DNA from: Rhizobium sp. NRK18
GTDB lineage: Bacteria > Pseudomonadota > Alphaproteobacteria > Rhizobiales > Rhizobiaceae
Direction of reading: 5' to 3'
DNA length: 64,000 bases
NCBI RefSeq assembly: GCF_024385575.1
Contig: NZ_JANFMV010000001.1
Span: forward strand, 1,269,681-1,333,680
Below, piece after piece: positions 42,692 through 51,251 of the stretch (position 1 is the stretch's first letter; every line of letters begins with the position of its first letter). The position numbers and the translations under genes are program-made. Under the pieces are notes generated by a model. That model had not been told where the DNA came from. It did not search any database and saw nothing but the letters and a program-made list of their open reading frames with translations.

Positions 42692-43984
42692 ATGTCTATC
42701 ACCAGCAAAATTTCTGGTGCGCTTCTGGCCGCGGCCATGACGGCTTCGGCCTTCACCAGCGCACTTGCCGCCGACGACACGATCAAGGTCGGCATCCTGC
42801 ACTCGCTGTCGGGCACGATGGCGATTTCCGAGACCACGCTGAAAGACGTCATGTTGATGCTCATTGACGAGCAGAACAAGAAGGGCGGCCTTCTCGGCAA
42901 GAAGCTCGAAGCCGTCGTCGTCGACCCGGCGTCCGACTGGCCGCTGTTTGCCGAAAAGGCACGCGAGCTGATCGAAAAGGACAAGGTTGCCGCCGTGTTC
43001 GGTTGCTGGACCTCGGTGTCGCGCAAGTCGGTCCTGCCGGTCTTCAAGGAACTCGACAACATCCTGTTCTACCCAGTTCAGTATGAAGGCGAAGAGTCCG
43101 AGCGCAACGTGTTCTACACGGGTGCTGCTCCGAACCAGCAGGCCATTCCCGCCGTCGACTACCTGATGAAGGAAGAAGGCGTCGAGCGCTGGGTTCTGGA
43201 AGGTACGGACTATGTCTATCCGCGCACGACCAACAAGATCCTCGAAGCCTATCTGAAGGCCAAGGGCGTTGCCGCCGAAGACATCATGGTCAACTACACG
43301 CCGTTCGGCTTCTCCGACTGGCAGACCGAAGTCTCCGCCATCAAGAAGTTCGGCTCTGCCGGCAAGAAGACCGCCGTCGTCTCCACCGTCAATGGTGACG
43401 CCAACGTTCCGTTCTACAAGGAGCTCGGCAACCAGGGCGTCAAGGCCGAAGACATTCCGGTCGTCGCCTTCTCCGTCGGTGAAGAAGAACTCGCCGGCAT
43501 CGACACCAAGCCGCTCGTCGGCCACCTGGCTGCCTGGAACTACTTCGAATCTGTCGATACGCCTGTCAACAAGGCCTTCATCGACGAATGGCACAAGTTC
43601 ACCGGCAACGACAAGCGCGTGACGAACGACCCGATGGAAGCCGCCTATATCGGTTTCAACATGTGGGTGAAGGCGGTTGAAGCTGCCGGTACGACCGATC
43701 AGGACGCCGTCATCGACGCACTGCCCGGCACGTCTGTCCCGAACCTTTCGGGCGGCTACTCGGCCATGATGCCGAACCACCACATCACCAAGCCGGTCCT
43801 CATCGGCGAAATCCAGGATGACGGTCAGTTCGACATCGTTTCGCAGACCCCCGGTCTCGTCCCGGGCGACGCATGGTCCGACTACCTGCCGGACTCGAAG
43901 GACCTGATCTCCGATTGGCGCAAGCCGATGTCCTGCGGCAACTTCAACGTTGCCACCGGCAAGTGCGGCGGCAAGGGCTCCTAA
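42692..43984 (+). CDS. urtA: Urea ABC transporter substrate-binding protein
   Basis: This 430-residue periplasmic protein binds urea for the UrtBCDE importer. It has a Sec signal (cleavage near ALAADDTI), then IKVGILHSLSGTMAISE, WTSVSRKSVLPVFKE, LFYPVQYEGEE, GTDYVYPRTTNKI and PNHHITKPVLIGEIQDDG, all typical of UrtA rather than of amino-acid binding proteins. AGAGGGG precedes the ATG. It heads the five-gene urt operon and a hairpin follows its stop. Confidence 0.95.
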   Translation: MSITSKISGALLAAAMTASAFTSALAADDTIKVGILHSLSGTMAISETTLKDVMLMLIDEQNKKGGLLGKKLEAVVVDPASDWPLFAEKARELIEKDKVAAVFGCWTSVSRKSVLPVFKELDNILFYPVQYEGEESERNVFYTGAAPNQQAIPAVDYLMKEEGVERWVLEGTDYVYPRTTNKILEAYLKAKGVAAEDIMVNYTPFGFSDWQTEVSAIKKFGSAGKKTAVVSTVNGDANVPFYKELGNQGVKAEDIPVVAFSVGEEELAGIDTKPLVGHLAAWNYFESVDTPVNKAFIDEWHKFTGNDKRVTNDPMEAAYIGFNMWVKAVEAAGTTDQDAVIDALPGTSVPNLSGGYSAMMPNHHITKPVLIGEIQDDGQFDIVSQTPGLVPGDAWSDYLPDSKDLISDWRKPMSCGNFNVATGKCGGKGS

Positions 43985-44012
43985 GCTCCCGCTTCTCGCT
44001 TGAACCGAACGT

Positions 44013-44039
44013 GCCGCAGGCGGGCCTCCTGCCTGCGGC
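44013..44039 (+). other. Hairpin between urtA and urtB
   Basis: GCCGCAGGC (44013-44021) pairs with GCCTGCGGC (44031-44039) around a 9-nt loop with no T-run, just after the urtA stop. It probably protects the urtA 3' end or attenuates expression of the permease genes. Confidence 0.6.
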
Positions 44040-44063
44040 TTCATGAAAAGGGGCGGGCCGATC

Positions 44064-45686
44064 ATGTTCAAAAGACATTTTCTTCATCTATTCAGAATTA
44101 TCGCGGCGATCGTCGTTATCGCTGCTGCCAGCGGGCCGCTGCATGCGGAAGATCTCAAAACGCTGATCAATTCCTTCGCGGGCGCCAATTTCAACAAGGT
44201 CGAGAAGATCGTGGCCGACCTGGCTGCAACGGGTGATACGGCGGTTGTGCCGACCCTGAATGCGCTGTCGAACGGCGATCTCTATGTCCGCACCTCCGAC
44301 AATGAAGTGTTCATCACCAAGAAGGCCGGCTCCAATCTGGCGCTGATCGACCCCTTGAGCGGGGAAAAGGTCGGCGAGGAAGCGGAAGGCGCGCTCACCA
44401 AGATCAAGGTGAAAAACAGCATCCGACGGACGATCCGTTCGGCGATCGGTACGCTGACGCTGCAGAGCCCGAAGCGCGAGGTCAGACTGTCGGCGGCAAA
44501 ATCGCTCCTGCAGTCGCCTGACCAGGAAGCGCTCGAGCCCGTGGAGACGGCGCTTGCGGCCGAAAAGGATTCGGAAGTCCGCGCCGCGCTCGAAGAAGCG
44601 CATGCCTTCCTGATCATGAGTTCCGACCGGCCTCTCGCCGAAAAGCAGGCTGCGGTCCAGGTCATTCGCGACATGGGCGGTCAGGATGCGATCTCGGTGC
44701 TGATGGCGGCGCAGGGTGCGGCCAGCGACGAGCTGAAGCCCGACATCGACAAGGCGATCGCCCATATCCAGAACGCCCAGCAACTCTGGAACGTCGTGCA
44801 GAATATCTGGTACGGGCTGTCGCTCGGCTCGGTGCTGCTGCTGGCGGCCATCGGTCTTGCCATCACCTTCGGCGTGATGGGCATCATCAACATGGCGCAT
44901 GGCGAGATGGTGATGCTCGGCGCCTATTCCACCTTCGTCGTCCAGCAGGTCATCCGCACCTCGGCGCCGTGGCTGTTCGACTGGTCGCTGGCAATCGCCC
45001 TGCCGGTGGCCTTCGTGGTGGCGGGTGCCGTCGGTCTCGTCATCGAGCGGCTGGTGATCCGCTTCCTCTATGGCCGGCCGCTGGAAACGCTGCTGGCGAC
45101 CTGGGGCATCTCGCTCATCCTGCAGCAGGCGGTGCGCTCGATCTTCGGACCGACCAACCAGGAAGTCGGCAATCCCAGCTGGATGTCCGGCGCCTTCCCG
45201 CTCGGCGGGCTGACGATCACCTGGAACCGCATGTGGATCATCGTCTTCTCGCTCGCCGTCTTCGTCTCGCTGCTGATGCTTCTGAAGCGGACGCCATTCG
45301 GGCTGCAGATGCGGGCGGTCACCCAGAACCGGCGCATGGCCTCCTCGATGGGCATCCGCACCGCCTGGGTCGATGCCTTCACCTTCGCGCTCGGCTCCGG
45401 CATTGCCGGCATGGCGGGCGTGGCGCTGTCGCAGATCGACAACGTCTCGCCCAATCTCGGGCAGGGCTACATCATCGACAGCTTCATGGTCGTCGTCTTC
45501 GGCGGCGTCGGAAACCTCTGGGGCACGCTGGTCGGGGCCTTCTCGCTCGGCATCCTCAACAAGTTCCTTGAGCCCTATGCGGGCGCGGTGCTCGGCAAGA
45601 TCATCGTTCTCGTGCTCATCATTCTCTTCATCCAGAAGCGTCCGCGCGGCCTGTTCGCGCTGAAGGGAAGGGCGGTGGAAGCATGA
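44064..45686 (+). CDS. urtB: Urea ABC transporter permease UrtB
   Basis: This 540-residue inner-membrane permease has a signal-like N-terminus (FRIIAAIVVIAAASGPLHAED), a hydrophilic helical, HEAT-like domain of about 210 residues, and then a LivH-type membrane domain (YGLSLGSVLLLAAIGLAITFG, NMAHGEMVMLGAY, ETLLATWGISLILQQ). The extra N-terminal domain is characteristic of UrtB. ATG 44064 gives a proper signal peptide; ATG 44043 is also in frame. The stop overlaps urtC by 4 nt. Confidence 0.93.
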   Translation: MFKRHFLHLFRIIAAIVVIAAASGPLHAEDLKTLINSFAGANFNKVEKIVADLAATGDTAVVPTLNALSNGDLYVRTSDNEVFITKKAGSNLALIDPLSGEKVGEEAEGALTKIKVKNSIRRTIRSAIGTLTLQSPKREVRLSAAKSLLQSPDQEALEPVETALAAEKDSEVRAALEEAHAFLIMSSDRPLAEKQAAVQVIRDMGGQDAISVLMAAQGAASDELKPDIDKAIAHIQNAQQLWNVVQNIWYGLSLGSVLLLAAIGLAITFGVMGIINMAHGEMVMLGAYSTFVVQQVIRTSAPWLFDWSLAIALPVAFVVAGAVGLVIERLVIRFLYGRPLETLLATWGISLILQQAVRSIFGPTNQEVGNPSWMSGAFPLGGLTITWNRMWIIVFSLAVFVSLLMLLKRTPFGLQMRAVTQNRRMASSMGIRTAWVDAFTFALGSGIAGMAGVALSQIDNVSPNLGQGYIIDSFMVVVFGGVGNLWGTLVGAFSLGILNKFLEPYAGAVLGKIIVLVLIILFIQKRPRGLFALKGRAVEA

Positions 45687-46846
45687 TCACCTCGTTTATC
45701 CTCCGCGCCCTCGACAAGAAAATCGTCTTTGCCGCAGTCATCCTGCTCGCTCTTGCGGTTCTGGTTCCTGTCCTGAACCTCATGACCGGCCCGCAAAGCG
45801 CCATGCACATCCCGACCTACATCATGGCGCTTCTCGGGAAATACCTGACCTATGCTCTACTCGCCCTGGCGCTGGATCTGGTCTGGGGTTTCTGCGGTAT
45901 TCTTTCTCTCGGCCACGGCGCCTTCTTCGCGCTCGGCGGCTACGCCATGGGCATGTACCTGATGCGCCAGATCGGCTCGCGCGGCGTCTATGGCGACCCG
46001 ATCCTGCCGGACTTCATGGTCTTCCTCAACTGGAAGGAACTGCCCTGGTTCTGGTACGGCTTCGACCAGTTCTGGTTCGCCATGCTGATGGTGCTGCTGG
46101 TGCCGGGCCTGCTCGCCTTCGTGTTCGGCTGGTTCGCCTTCCGCTCACGCGTCAACGGCGTCTATCTGTCGATCATCACCCAGGCGATGACCTATGCGCT
46201 GCTGCTCGCCTTCTTCCGCAACAACATGGGCTTCGGCGGCAATAACGGCCTGACCGATTTCAAGGACATCCTCGGCTTCGACATCCAGGCCGACGGCACG
46301 CGTGCCGTGCTGTTTGCCGCCTCGGCGATCTTCCTGTCGCTGTCGCTGATCCTCGCTTCGGCCATCGTCCGGTCGAAATACGGCAAGATCCTCGTCGGCA
46401 TCCGCGACGCCGAAAGCCGCACGCGCTTCCTCGGCTTCCGGGTGGAGCACATGAAGCTCTTCATCTTCGTCGTTTCGGCGATGATGGCGGGCATTGCCGG
46501 CGCGCTCTATGTGCCGCAGGTCGGCATCATCAATCCCGGCGAGTTTGCGCCGGCCAACTCGATCGAAGTCGTCATCTGGACGGCGATCGGCGGGCGCGGA
46601 ACGTTGATCGGGCCGATCATCGGCGCGGTCCTCGTCAATGGCGGCAAGACGATCTTCACCGGTCTCTTCCCGGAAATCTGGCTCTTCGCGCTCGGCGGGC
46701 TGTTCGTCCTCGTCACCCTCTTCCTGCCGAAGGGGATCGTCGGAACGGTGCAGCAGTATTTCGTCACCCGCAGGGAATACCGGGATGCGGCGAAGGCTGA
46801 AGACAATCGCGGTACCGGCGAAGCCGAACCGCAAGCGGCGGAGTGA
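45683..46846 (+). CDS. urtC: Urea ABC transporter permease UrtC
   Basis: This LivM-type permease has 387 residues and about ten membrane segments, with LGHGAFFALGGYAMGMYL, FGGNNGLTDFKDILGFD, GKILVGIRDAESRTRFLGF and PGEFAPANSIEVVIWTAIGG. The urea branch is marked by the conserved FGGNNGLTDF. It overlaps urtB by 4 nt and abuts urtD, forming the second half of the urea channel. Confidence 0.94.
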   Translation: MITSFILRALDKKIVFAAVILLALAVLVPVLNLMTGPQSAMHIPTYIMALLGKYLTYALLALALDLVWGFCGILSLGHGAFFALGGYAMGMYLMRQIGSRGVYGDPILPDFMVFLNWKELPWFWYGFDQFWFAMLMVLLVPGLLAFVFGWFAFRSRVNGVYLSIITQAMTYALLLAFFRNNMGFGGNNGLTDFKDILGFDIQADGTRAVLFAASAIFLSLSLILASAIVRSKYGKILVGIRDAESRTRFLGFRVEHMKLFIFVVSAMMAGIAGALYVPQVGIINPGEFAPANSIEVVIWTAIGGRGTLIGPIIGAVLVNGGKTIFTGLFPEIWLFALGGLFVLVTLFLPKGIVGTVQQYFVTRREYRDAAKAEDNRGTGEAEPQAAE

Positions 46847-46851
46847 GAACC

Positions 46852-47619
46852 ATGCAGGTCAGTGATACGCCAGCCGAACGGCCGTCGAGCCTTCTCTATC
46901 TGAACGGCGTTTCCGTCTCCTTCGACGGGTTCAAGGCGCTGAACAGCCTGTCGCTCGTCATCGCGCCAGGGGAACTCCGGGCCATCATCGGTCCGAACGG
47001 GGCCGGCAAGACGACGATGATGGACATCATCACCGGCAAGACGCGGCCGGATTCGGGCGAGGTCTTCTTCCAGGGGGACATCGATCTCACCAAGCGCGAC
47101 GAGGCCGACATCGCCCAGCTCGGCATCGGCCGCAAGTTCCAGAAGCCGACCGTGTTCGAAAGCCATACGGTGTGGGACAATCTGGAACTGGCGCTGAACC
47201 GCGACCGCGGCGTCTTCGCCACGCTCTTCTACACGCTGTCATCCGGCGACAAGGCCCGTATCGAGGAGATCCTCGAAACGGTGCGGCTTACGGACCGCAA
47301 GGACGATCTGGCGGCGAACCTATCGCACGGGCAGAAGCAATGGCTGGAGATCGGCATGCTGCTCGCCCAGGAGCCGAAGCTTCTCCTCGTCGACGAACCG
47401 GTCGCTGGCATGACCGACGCCGAAACCGTCGAGACGGCGGCGCTGCTGCGCGACATCGCCAAGACCCGCTCGGTCGTGGTCGTCGAGCACGACATGAGCT
47501 TCATCCGCGATCTCGGCGTCAAGGTCACCTGCCTTGCGGAAGGCTCGGTGCTCGCCGAAGGCTCCATCGACTTCGTCTCGAATGACCAGAAGGTCATTGA
47601 GAACTATCTGGGGAGGTGA
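46852..47619 (+). CDS. urtD: Urea ABC transporter ATPase UrtD
   Basis: This LivG-type ATPase of about 255 residues has Walker A GPNGAGKTT, a Q-loop in IGRKFQKPTVFESHTVWDN, signature LSHGQKQWLEI, Walker B LLLVDEPVAGM and switch VVEHDMSF. LSHGQKQWLEI is typical of UrtD. ATG 46852 is chosen (GGAG 10 nt upstream); a GTG at 46843 overlapping the urtC stop is possible. Between it and urtE lies a 118-bp palindromic element. Confidence 0.94.
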   Translation: MQVSDTPAERPSSLLYLNGVSVSFDGFKALNSLSLVIAPGELRAIIGPNGAGKTTMMDIITGKTRPDSGEVFFQGDIDLTKRDEADIAQLGIGRKFQKPTVFESHTVWDNLELALNRDRGVFATLFYTLSSGDKARIEEILETVRLTDRKDDLAANLSHGQKQWLEIGMLLAQEPKLLLVDEPVAGMTDAETVETAALLRDIAKTRSVVVVEHDMSFIRDLGVKVTCLAEGSVLAEGSIDFVSNDQKVIENYLGR

Positions 47620-47643
47620 GGGGATGGATGTTCACTGCCTCTT

Positions 47644-47761
47644 ACCCCCCTCTGCCCTGCCGGGCATCTCCCCCACAAGGGGGGAGATCGCAGGAACGCC
47701 AGCGGCGGAGACCCAATCTCCCCCCTTGTGGGGGAGATGTCACGAAGTGACAGAGGGGGGT
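47644..47761. repeat. RIME-like palindromic intergenic element in the urt operon
   Basis: This 118-bp element has two near-perfect complementary arms: 47644-47688 and 47716-47761. Both contain ATCTCCCCC-ACAAG-GGGGGAGAT-type sub-palindromes. The arms differ only in short inner hairpins (GCCC-TGCC-GGGC on the left, GTCAC-GAA-GTGAC on the right). The whole can fold as a cruciform or long RNA hairpin. It resembles the Rhizobium-specific intergenic mosaic elements and separates urtD from urtE. Confidence 0.8.
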
Positions 47762-47790
47762 GAAGCCTCCCCGCATGAAGGAGAATACCC

Positions 47791-48486
47791 ATGCTGACCG
47801 TTGAAAACGCCAATCTTCACTACGGCGCGGCGCAGGCGTTGCGCGGGATTTCGATCAAGGCGGAGATGGGCAAGATCACCTGCGTGCTCGGGCGCAACGG
47901 GGTCGGCAAGACGTCGCTGCTTCGGGCCGTGACGGGGCAGCATCCGTTGTCGAAGGGCAAGATCACCTTCAACGGCACGGCGCTCGATGGCATGGCACCC
48001 TATGCGCGGGCCAAGCAGGGGATCGGCTTCGTGCCGCAGGGGCGCGAGATCTTTCCGCTTCTGACCGTCAAGGAAAACCTCGAAACCGGTTATGCGCCGC
48101 TCTCCCGCAAGGACCGCAGCATTCCCGACGACATCTTCAGTCTGTTTCCGGTTCTGGAAACGATGCTATCGCGACGGGGTGGGGACCTCTCCGGTGGCCA
48201 GCAACAACAGCTGGCCATCGGACGTGCGATGGTAACCCGGCCGAAAATCCTGGTGCTCGACGAGCCGACCGAAGGCATTCAACCGTCGATCATCAAGGAT
48301 ATCGGCCGGGCTATCCGCTATCTGAGAGATTCGACCGGCATGGCGATCCTGCTGGTCGAGCAGTATCTGGATTTCTGCCGCGAACTTGCCGATCACGTCT
48401 ACATCATGGACCGCGGCGAGATCGTCCACGAAGGGGCTGCCGAAACGCTGGACACACCGGAAGCGCGCCGCCATCTGACCGTTTGA
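47791..48486 (+). CDS. urtE: Urea ABC transporter ATPase UrtE
   Basis: This LivF-type ATPase of 231 residues has Walker A GRNGVGKTS, signature LSGGQQQQLAIGRAM, Walker B ILVLDEPTEGIQPSII and switch LLVEQYLDF. The segment ILDEPTEGIQPSIIKDI with VEQYLDF is typical of UrtE. AAGGAG lies 8 nt before the ATG, placed immediately after the palindromic element, so it has its own ribosome-binding site despite the interruption. Confidence 0.94.
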   Translation: MLTVENANLHYGAAQALRGISIKAEMGKITCVLGRNGVGKTSLLRAVTGQHPLSKGKITFNGTALDGMAPYARAKQGIGFVPQGREIFPLLTVKENLETGYAPLSRKDRSIPDDIFSLFPVLETMLSRRGGDLSGGQQQQLAIGRAMVTRPKILVLDEPTEGIQPSIIKDIGRAIRYLRDSTGMAILLVEQYLDFCRELADHVYIMDRGEIVHEGAAETLDTPEARRHLTV

Positions 48487-48563
48487 TGGGCAGTGCTGCC
48501 GTCAAAAGCGGCAGCCGCCTCGGCGGCGACAGATGCCATGCGGCAAACACGGCGCTTGAAGGC

Positions 48564-48579
48564 GGGCATGAAAATTGCT
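48564..48579 (+). promoter_or_regulatory. Sigma-54-like promoter of the urease operon
   Basis: GGGCAT-GAAAA-TTGCT has GG at 48565-48566 and GC at 48577-48578, exactly 12 bp apart, with the GCATG-A pattern of the consensus TGGCACG-N4-TTGC. It lies 95 bp upstream of the ureD start, after a GCTGCCG/CGGCAGC hairpin (48495-48515) that follows urtE. It suggests nitrogen (NtrC) control. Confidence 0.5.
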
Positions 48580-48672
48580 TTCCTGCAAAGTGTTGAAAGA
48601 TAAGAAAAACGCCTGAACGGCGTGACGGCATGCAAAGCCGCGTGAACGCGCCGGCGACGAGGGGAGAGACAT

Positions 48673-49491
48673 TTGTCTGCATTGGCGGAAACACTGCCGC
48701 AGCGGGCGCGGGGCACGGGCCGGCTGGTCGCGAAGCCGCTGGCCGGGCGCACCCGCATTGCCGAACTTTACCAAGAAGGGGCGGCCAAGATCCGCCTGCC
48801 CACCACCTTCGACGCCAGCATGGAAGCCGTCCTCATCAACACCTCCGGCGGGTTGACGGGCGGCGACCGCATGGACTGGACGATCGCCGCCGGTCCTGAC
48901 ACCAATCTCACCGTCACCACGCAGGCCTGCGAAAAGCTCTACAAGGCGTCCTTCGGCACCGCCGAGGTCTCGACGCGGATCGAGGCGGGCGACGGCGCGC
49001 GGCTTTCGTGGCTGCCGCAGGAAACCATTCTCTTCGACCGCGCCTCGCTCACGCGCTCGCTGGATGTCGACCTGGCCGGGACGGCGGAATTCGTCGCCGT
49101 CGAAGCCGTGCTTCTTGGCCGCAAGGCGATGGGCGAGACCATGCGCGAGGGCTTCTTTCGCGACCGCTGGCGCATCCGCCGGGCAGGGCGGCTGGTCCAT
49201 GCGGAGGACCAGCGGCTGGAGGGCGACATTACGGCGCTGACGGCGCGGGCGGCATCGCTGTCCAGCGAGGTCGCGTTCGCGACGGCGCTTTATTGCGGCC
49301 CGATGGCGGAGGCCCATCTGCCCAAGGTGCGGGCGCTGATCGGCGATGCGACGGGCGGCGCCAGCCATTGGGGCGACAAGCTGATCGTCCGGTTGATCGC
49401 GCCGGACGGCTTCGCTTTGAGAAAAATCCTGATCCCGGTGATTTCGGCCTTGCGCGGCGGCGCGTCCGTGCCGAAAGTCTGGAACCTCTAG
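48673..49491 (+). CDS. ureD: Urease accessory protein UreD
   Basis: This 272-residue chaperone forms the UreDFG complex on apo-urease for nickel insertion. It has [31 protein letters not shown] and [20 protein letters not shown], all family signatures. The start is TTG 48673 with GGGGAG 6 nt upstream and no better ATG in the conserved N-terminal region. It is first of the urease genes and precedes ureA by 22 nt. Confidence 0.94.
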   Translation: MSALAETLPQRARGTGRLVAKPLAGRTRIAELYQEGAAKIRLPTTFDASMEAVLINTSGGLTGGDRMDWTIAAGPDTNLTVTTQACEKLYKASFGTAEVSTRIEAGDGARLSWLPQETILFDRASLTRSLDVDLAGTAEFVAVEAVLLGRKAMGETMREGFFRDRWRIRRAGRLVHAEDQRLEGDITALTARAASLSSEVAFATALYCGPMAEAHLPKVRALIGDATGGASHWGDKLIVRLIAPDGFALRKILIPVISALRGGASVPKVWNL

Positions 49492-49513
49492 ATCGCAAAC
49501 GAGTGGAACGACA

Positions 49514-49816
49514 ATGAACCTCAGCCCGAGAGAAAAAGACAAGCTGCTGATTTCCATGGCGGCGATGGTGGCCCGGCGGCGGCTGGAGCGCGGCGTCAAG
49601 CTGAACTATCCCGAAGCGATCGCGCTGATCACCGACTATGTCGTCGAAGGCGCGCGCGACGGCCGCTCGGTCGCCGATCTCATGGAAGCCGGTGCACATG
49701 TCATCACCCGCGATCAGGTGATGGAAGGCATCGCCGAGATGATCCACGACGTGCAGGTGGAAGCGACATTCCCAGACGGCACCAAGCTCGTCACCGTACA
49801 CGAACCGATACGTTAA
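49514..49816 (+). CDS. ureA: Urease gamma subunit
   Basis: This 100-residue small subunit matches the family throughout: [38 protein letters not shown] and [17 protein letters not shown]. The length is the bacterial norm. It associates with UreB and UreC in a trimer of heterotrimers. Confidence 0.97.
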   Translation: MNLSPREKDKLLISMAAMVARRRLERGVKLNYPEAIALITDYVVEGARDGRSVADLMEAGAHVITRDQVMEGIAEMIHDVQVEATFPDGTKLVTVHEPIR

Positions 49817-49835
49817 GTGGTTGGGAGATTGATTC

Positions 49836-50141
49836 ATGATTCCGGGCGAACTGATTGCCGCTGAAGGCGAAATCGAACTGAATACCGGTCTTCCGACCGT
49901 CACGCTGGAGGTCTCCAACACCGGTGACCGGCCAATCCAGGTTGGCAGCCACTATCATTTCGGCGAGACCAATCCGGGCTTGTCCTTCGACCGCGACAAG
50001 GCGCGCGGCATGCGGCTCGACATTCCGTCCGGCACCGCCGTGCGCTTCGAACCCGGCCAGACCCGGCAGGTGACCCTGGTGCCGATGTCGGGCAAGCGCG
50101 AGGTCTACGGCTTCCGCCAGTCCGTCATGGGCAAGCTCTAG
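49836..50141 (+). CDS. ureB: Urease beta subunit
   Basis: This 101-residue subunit has [53 protein letters not shown] and [12 protein letters not shown], the UreB signature. GGGAG precedes the ATG. It lies 19 nt after ureA. In many bacteria ureC follows immediately; here two extra genes intervene. Confidence 0.97.
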   Translation: MIPGELIAAEGEIELNTGLPTVTLEVSNTGDRPIQVGSHYHFGETNPGLSFDRDKARGMRLDIPSGTAVRFEPGQTRQVTLVPMSGKREVYGFRQSVMGKL

Positions 50142-50151
50142 GAGCGCGGGC

Positions 50152-50601
50152 GTGCTGAAGCTTCTTGCCGCTGCCGCCATCGTCGGCCTGCCGCTTGCGA
50201 GCCATGCGCTGGCGCAGGACCCGGACGTCGACTGCAGCGATCCCGTCACCCAGACGGACATGAACATCTGCGCCTATCAGGACTGGCAGGCCGCCGACAA
50301 GGAGCTGAACGCCGTCTACAAGCAGGCGGTCGCCTATGCGAAGGACGAGGACACCCAGCTTGCCGATATCGACAAGAACCTGGTCGGTGCGCTCGATGCC
50401 TTGAAGAAGGCGCAACGCGCCTGGGTCGACTATCGCGACGGCCATTGCGACGGCATGGGCTTTCAGGCCCGCGGCGGCTCGATGGAGCCGCTGCTCGTCG
50501 GGTCCTGCCTTGCCGATCTCACGCGCCAGCGCACCAGGGAACTGAAAGAGCTGATGACCGGCCTTGAGGATCAGGGCGAAGACGGCGGGGAGCAGAAGTA
50601 G
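50152..50601 (+). CDS. LprI-like periplasmic protein (DUF1311)
   Basis: This exported protein of 149 residues has a Sec signal (cleavage near HALAQDPDV), then CSDPVTQTDMNICAYQDWQAADKELN, the DUF1311/LprI-N motif with its Cys pair, and further Cys in GHCDG and GSCLADL. LprI of Mycobacterium inhibits lysozyme. The GTG start has AGGAG upstream, overlapping the ureB end. It sits between ureB and ureC; a link to urease is not obvious. Confidence 0.82.
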   Translation: MLKLLAAAAIVGLPLASHALAQDPDVDCSDPVTQTDMNICAYQDWQAADKELNAVYKQAVAYAKDEDTQLADIDKNLVGALDALKKAQRAWVDYRDGHCDGMGFQARGGSMEPLLVGSCLADLTRQRTRELKELMTGLEDQGEDGGEQK

Positions 50602-50603
50602 CC

Positions 50604-51248
50604 ATGGTTCGTCGCATCGCCATCGTCGGAAACGGGCCCGTGCCGCAGGATGCCGCCGCGCGCGTCGACGGCTGCGATTTCGTCATCCGCTTCAACGACT
50701 GCCGGTCGCTGACGAGCGAACGCGGTCGGACGGATGTCGTCGCCGTCTGCAACACCGGCCGGCCGGGCAAGCAGATGCTCTATGAAAGCGACTGGCGCGA
50801 CATCGCCGCCGTGCGTGCTGCCGCATCGATCTGGTGCGTCCGTGATCCGCTGAAGTTTGATGAGATGCGCGCCGTGCTTGGCGAGAGCCATCCCGATCTC
50901 GACGATTTCTGTGACGATTACACCGACGGGTTCGCTGCGTTCGCGGCGGAATCGGGCAAGGGGTTCCGCGTCATCGACAGGCAGGTGCACGAGCGGCTCG
51001 ATGCCGATCTCGCCGCCGTCGGCGCCGGCGCCTATGTCGTGCCGTCTTCCGGCATGGTGGCGATCGCCGAGGTGCTGACCCACCATGCCGGGCCGGAGGA
51101 TACGATCCTGCTTGCCGGTTTCGGCCACCAGGGCTGGGACGGACATCCGTTCGCCGCCGAAAAAGTGCTGGTCGACCGCTATGCGGCCGAGGGCCGGCTC
51201 ATTCGAATTTCCGATATCTCCGTAATCTCCCCGCTTGAAGGAGTGTGA
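50604..51248 (+). CDS. GT29 sialyltransferase-like protein in the urease operon
   Basis: This 214-residue soluble protein has, in order, RIAIVGNGPVPQD and CDFVIRFND (residues 5-32), resembling sialyl motif L; VVPSSGMVAIAEVL and ILLAGFG (145-174), resembling motif S; and H181-x4-E186, resembling motif VS. This is the layout of glycosyltransferase family 29. Rhizobial homologues have been named urease operon accessory proteins. It starts 2 nt after the LprI-like gene, and its end holds the ribosome-binding site of ureC, 3 nt away. The real substrate is unknown. Confidence 0.7.
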   Translation: MVRRIAIVGNGPVPQDAAARVDGCDFVIRFNDCRSLTSERGRTDVVAVCNTGRPGKQMLYESDWRDIAAVRAAASIWCVRDPLKFDEMRAVLGESHPDLDDFCDDYTDGFAAFAAESGKGFRVIDRQVHERLDADLAAVGAGAYVVPSSGMVAIAEVLTHHAGPEDTILLAGFGHQGWDGHPFAAEKVLVDRYAAEGRLIRISDISVISPLEGV

Positions 51249-51251
51249 ACC

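Noticed and set aside
42131..44071. A 646-codon frame antisense to urtA
   Set aside because: urtA is unmistakable on the plus strand with its signal peptide and family motifs.
47644..47761. The palindrome as an IS element or a Rho-independent terminator
   Set aside because: No transposase, target duplication or T-run; it fits a rhizobial intergenic repeat better.
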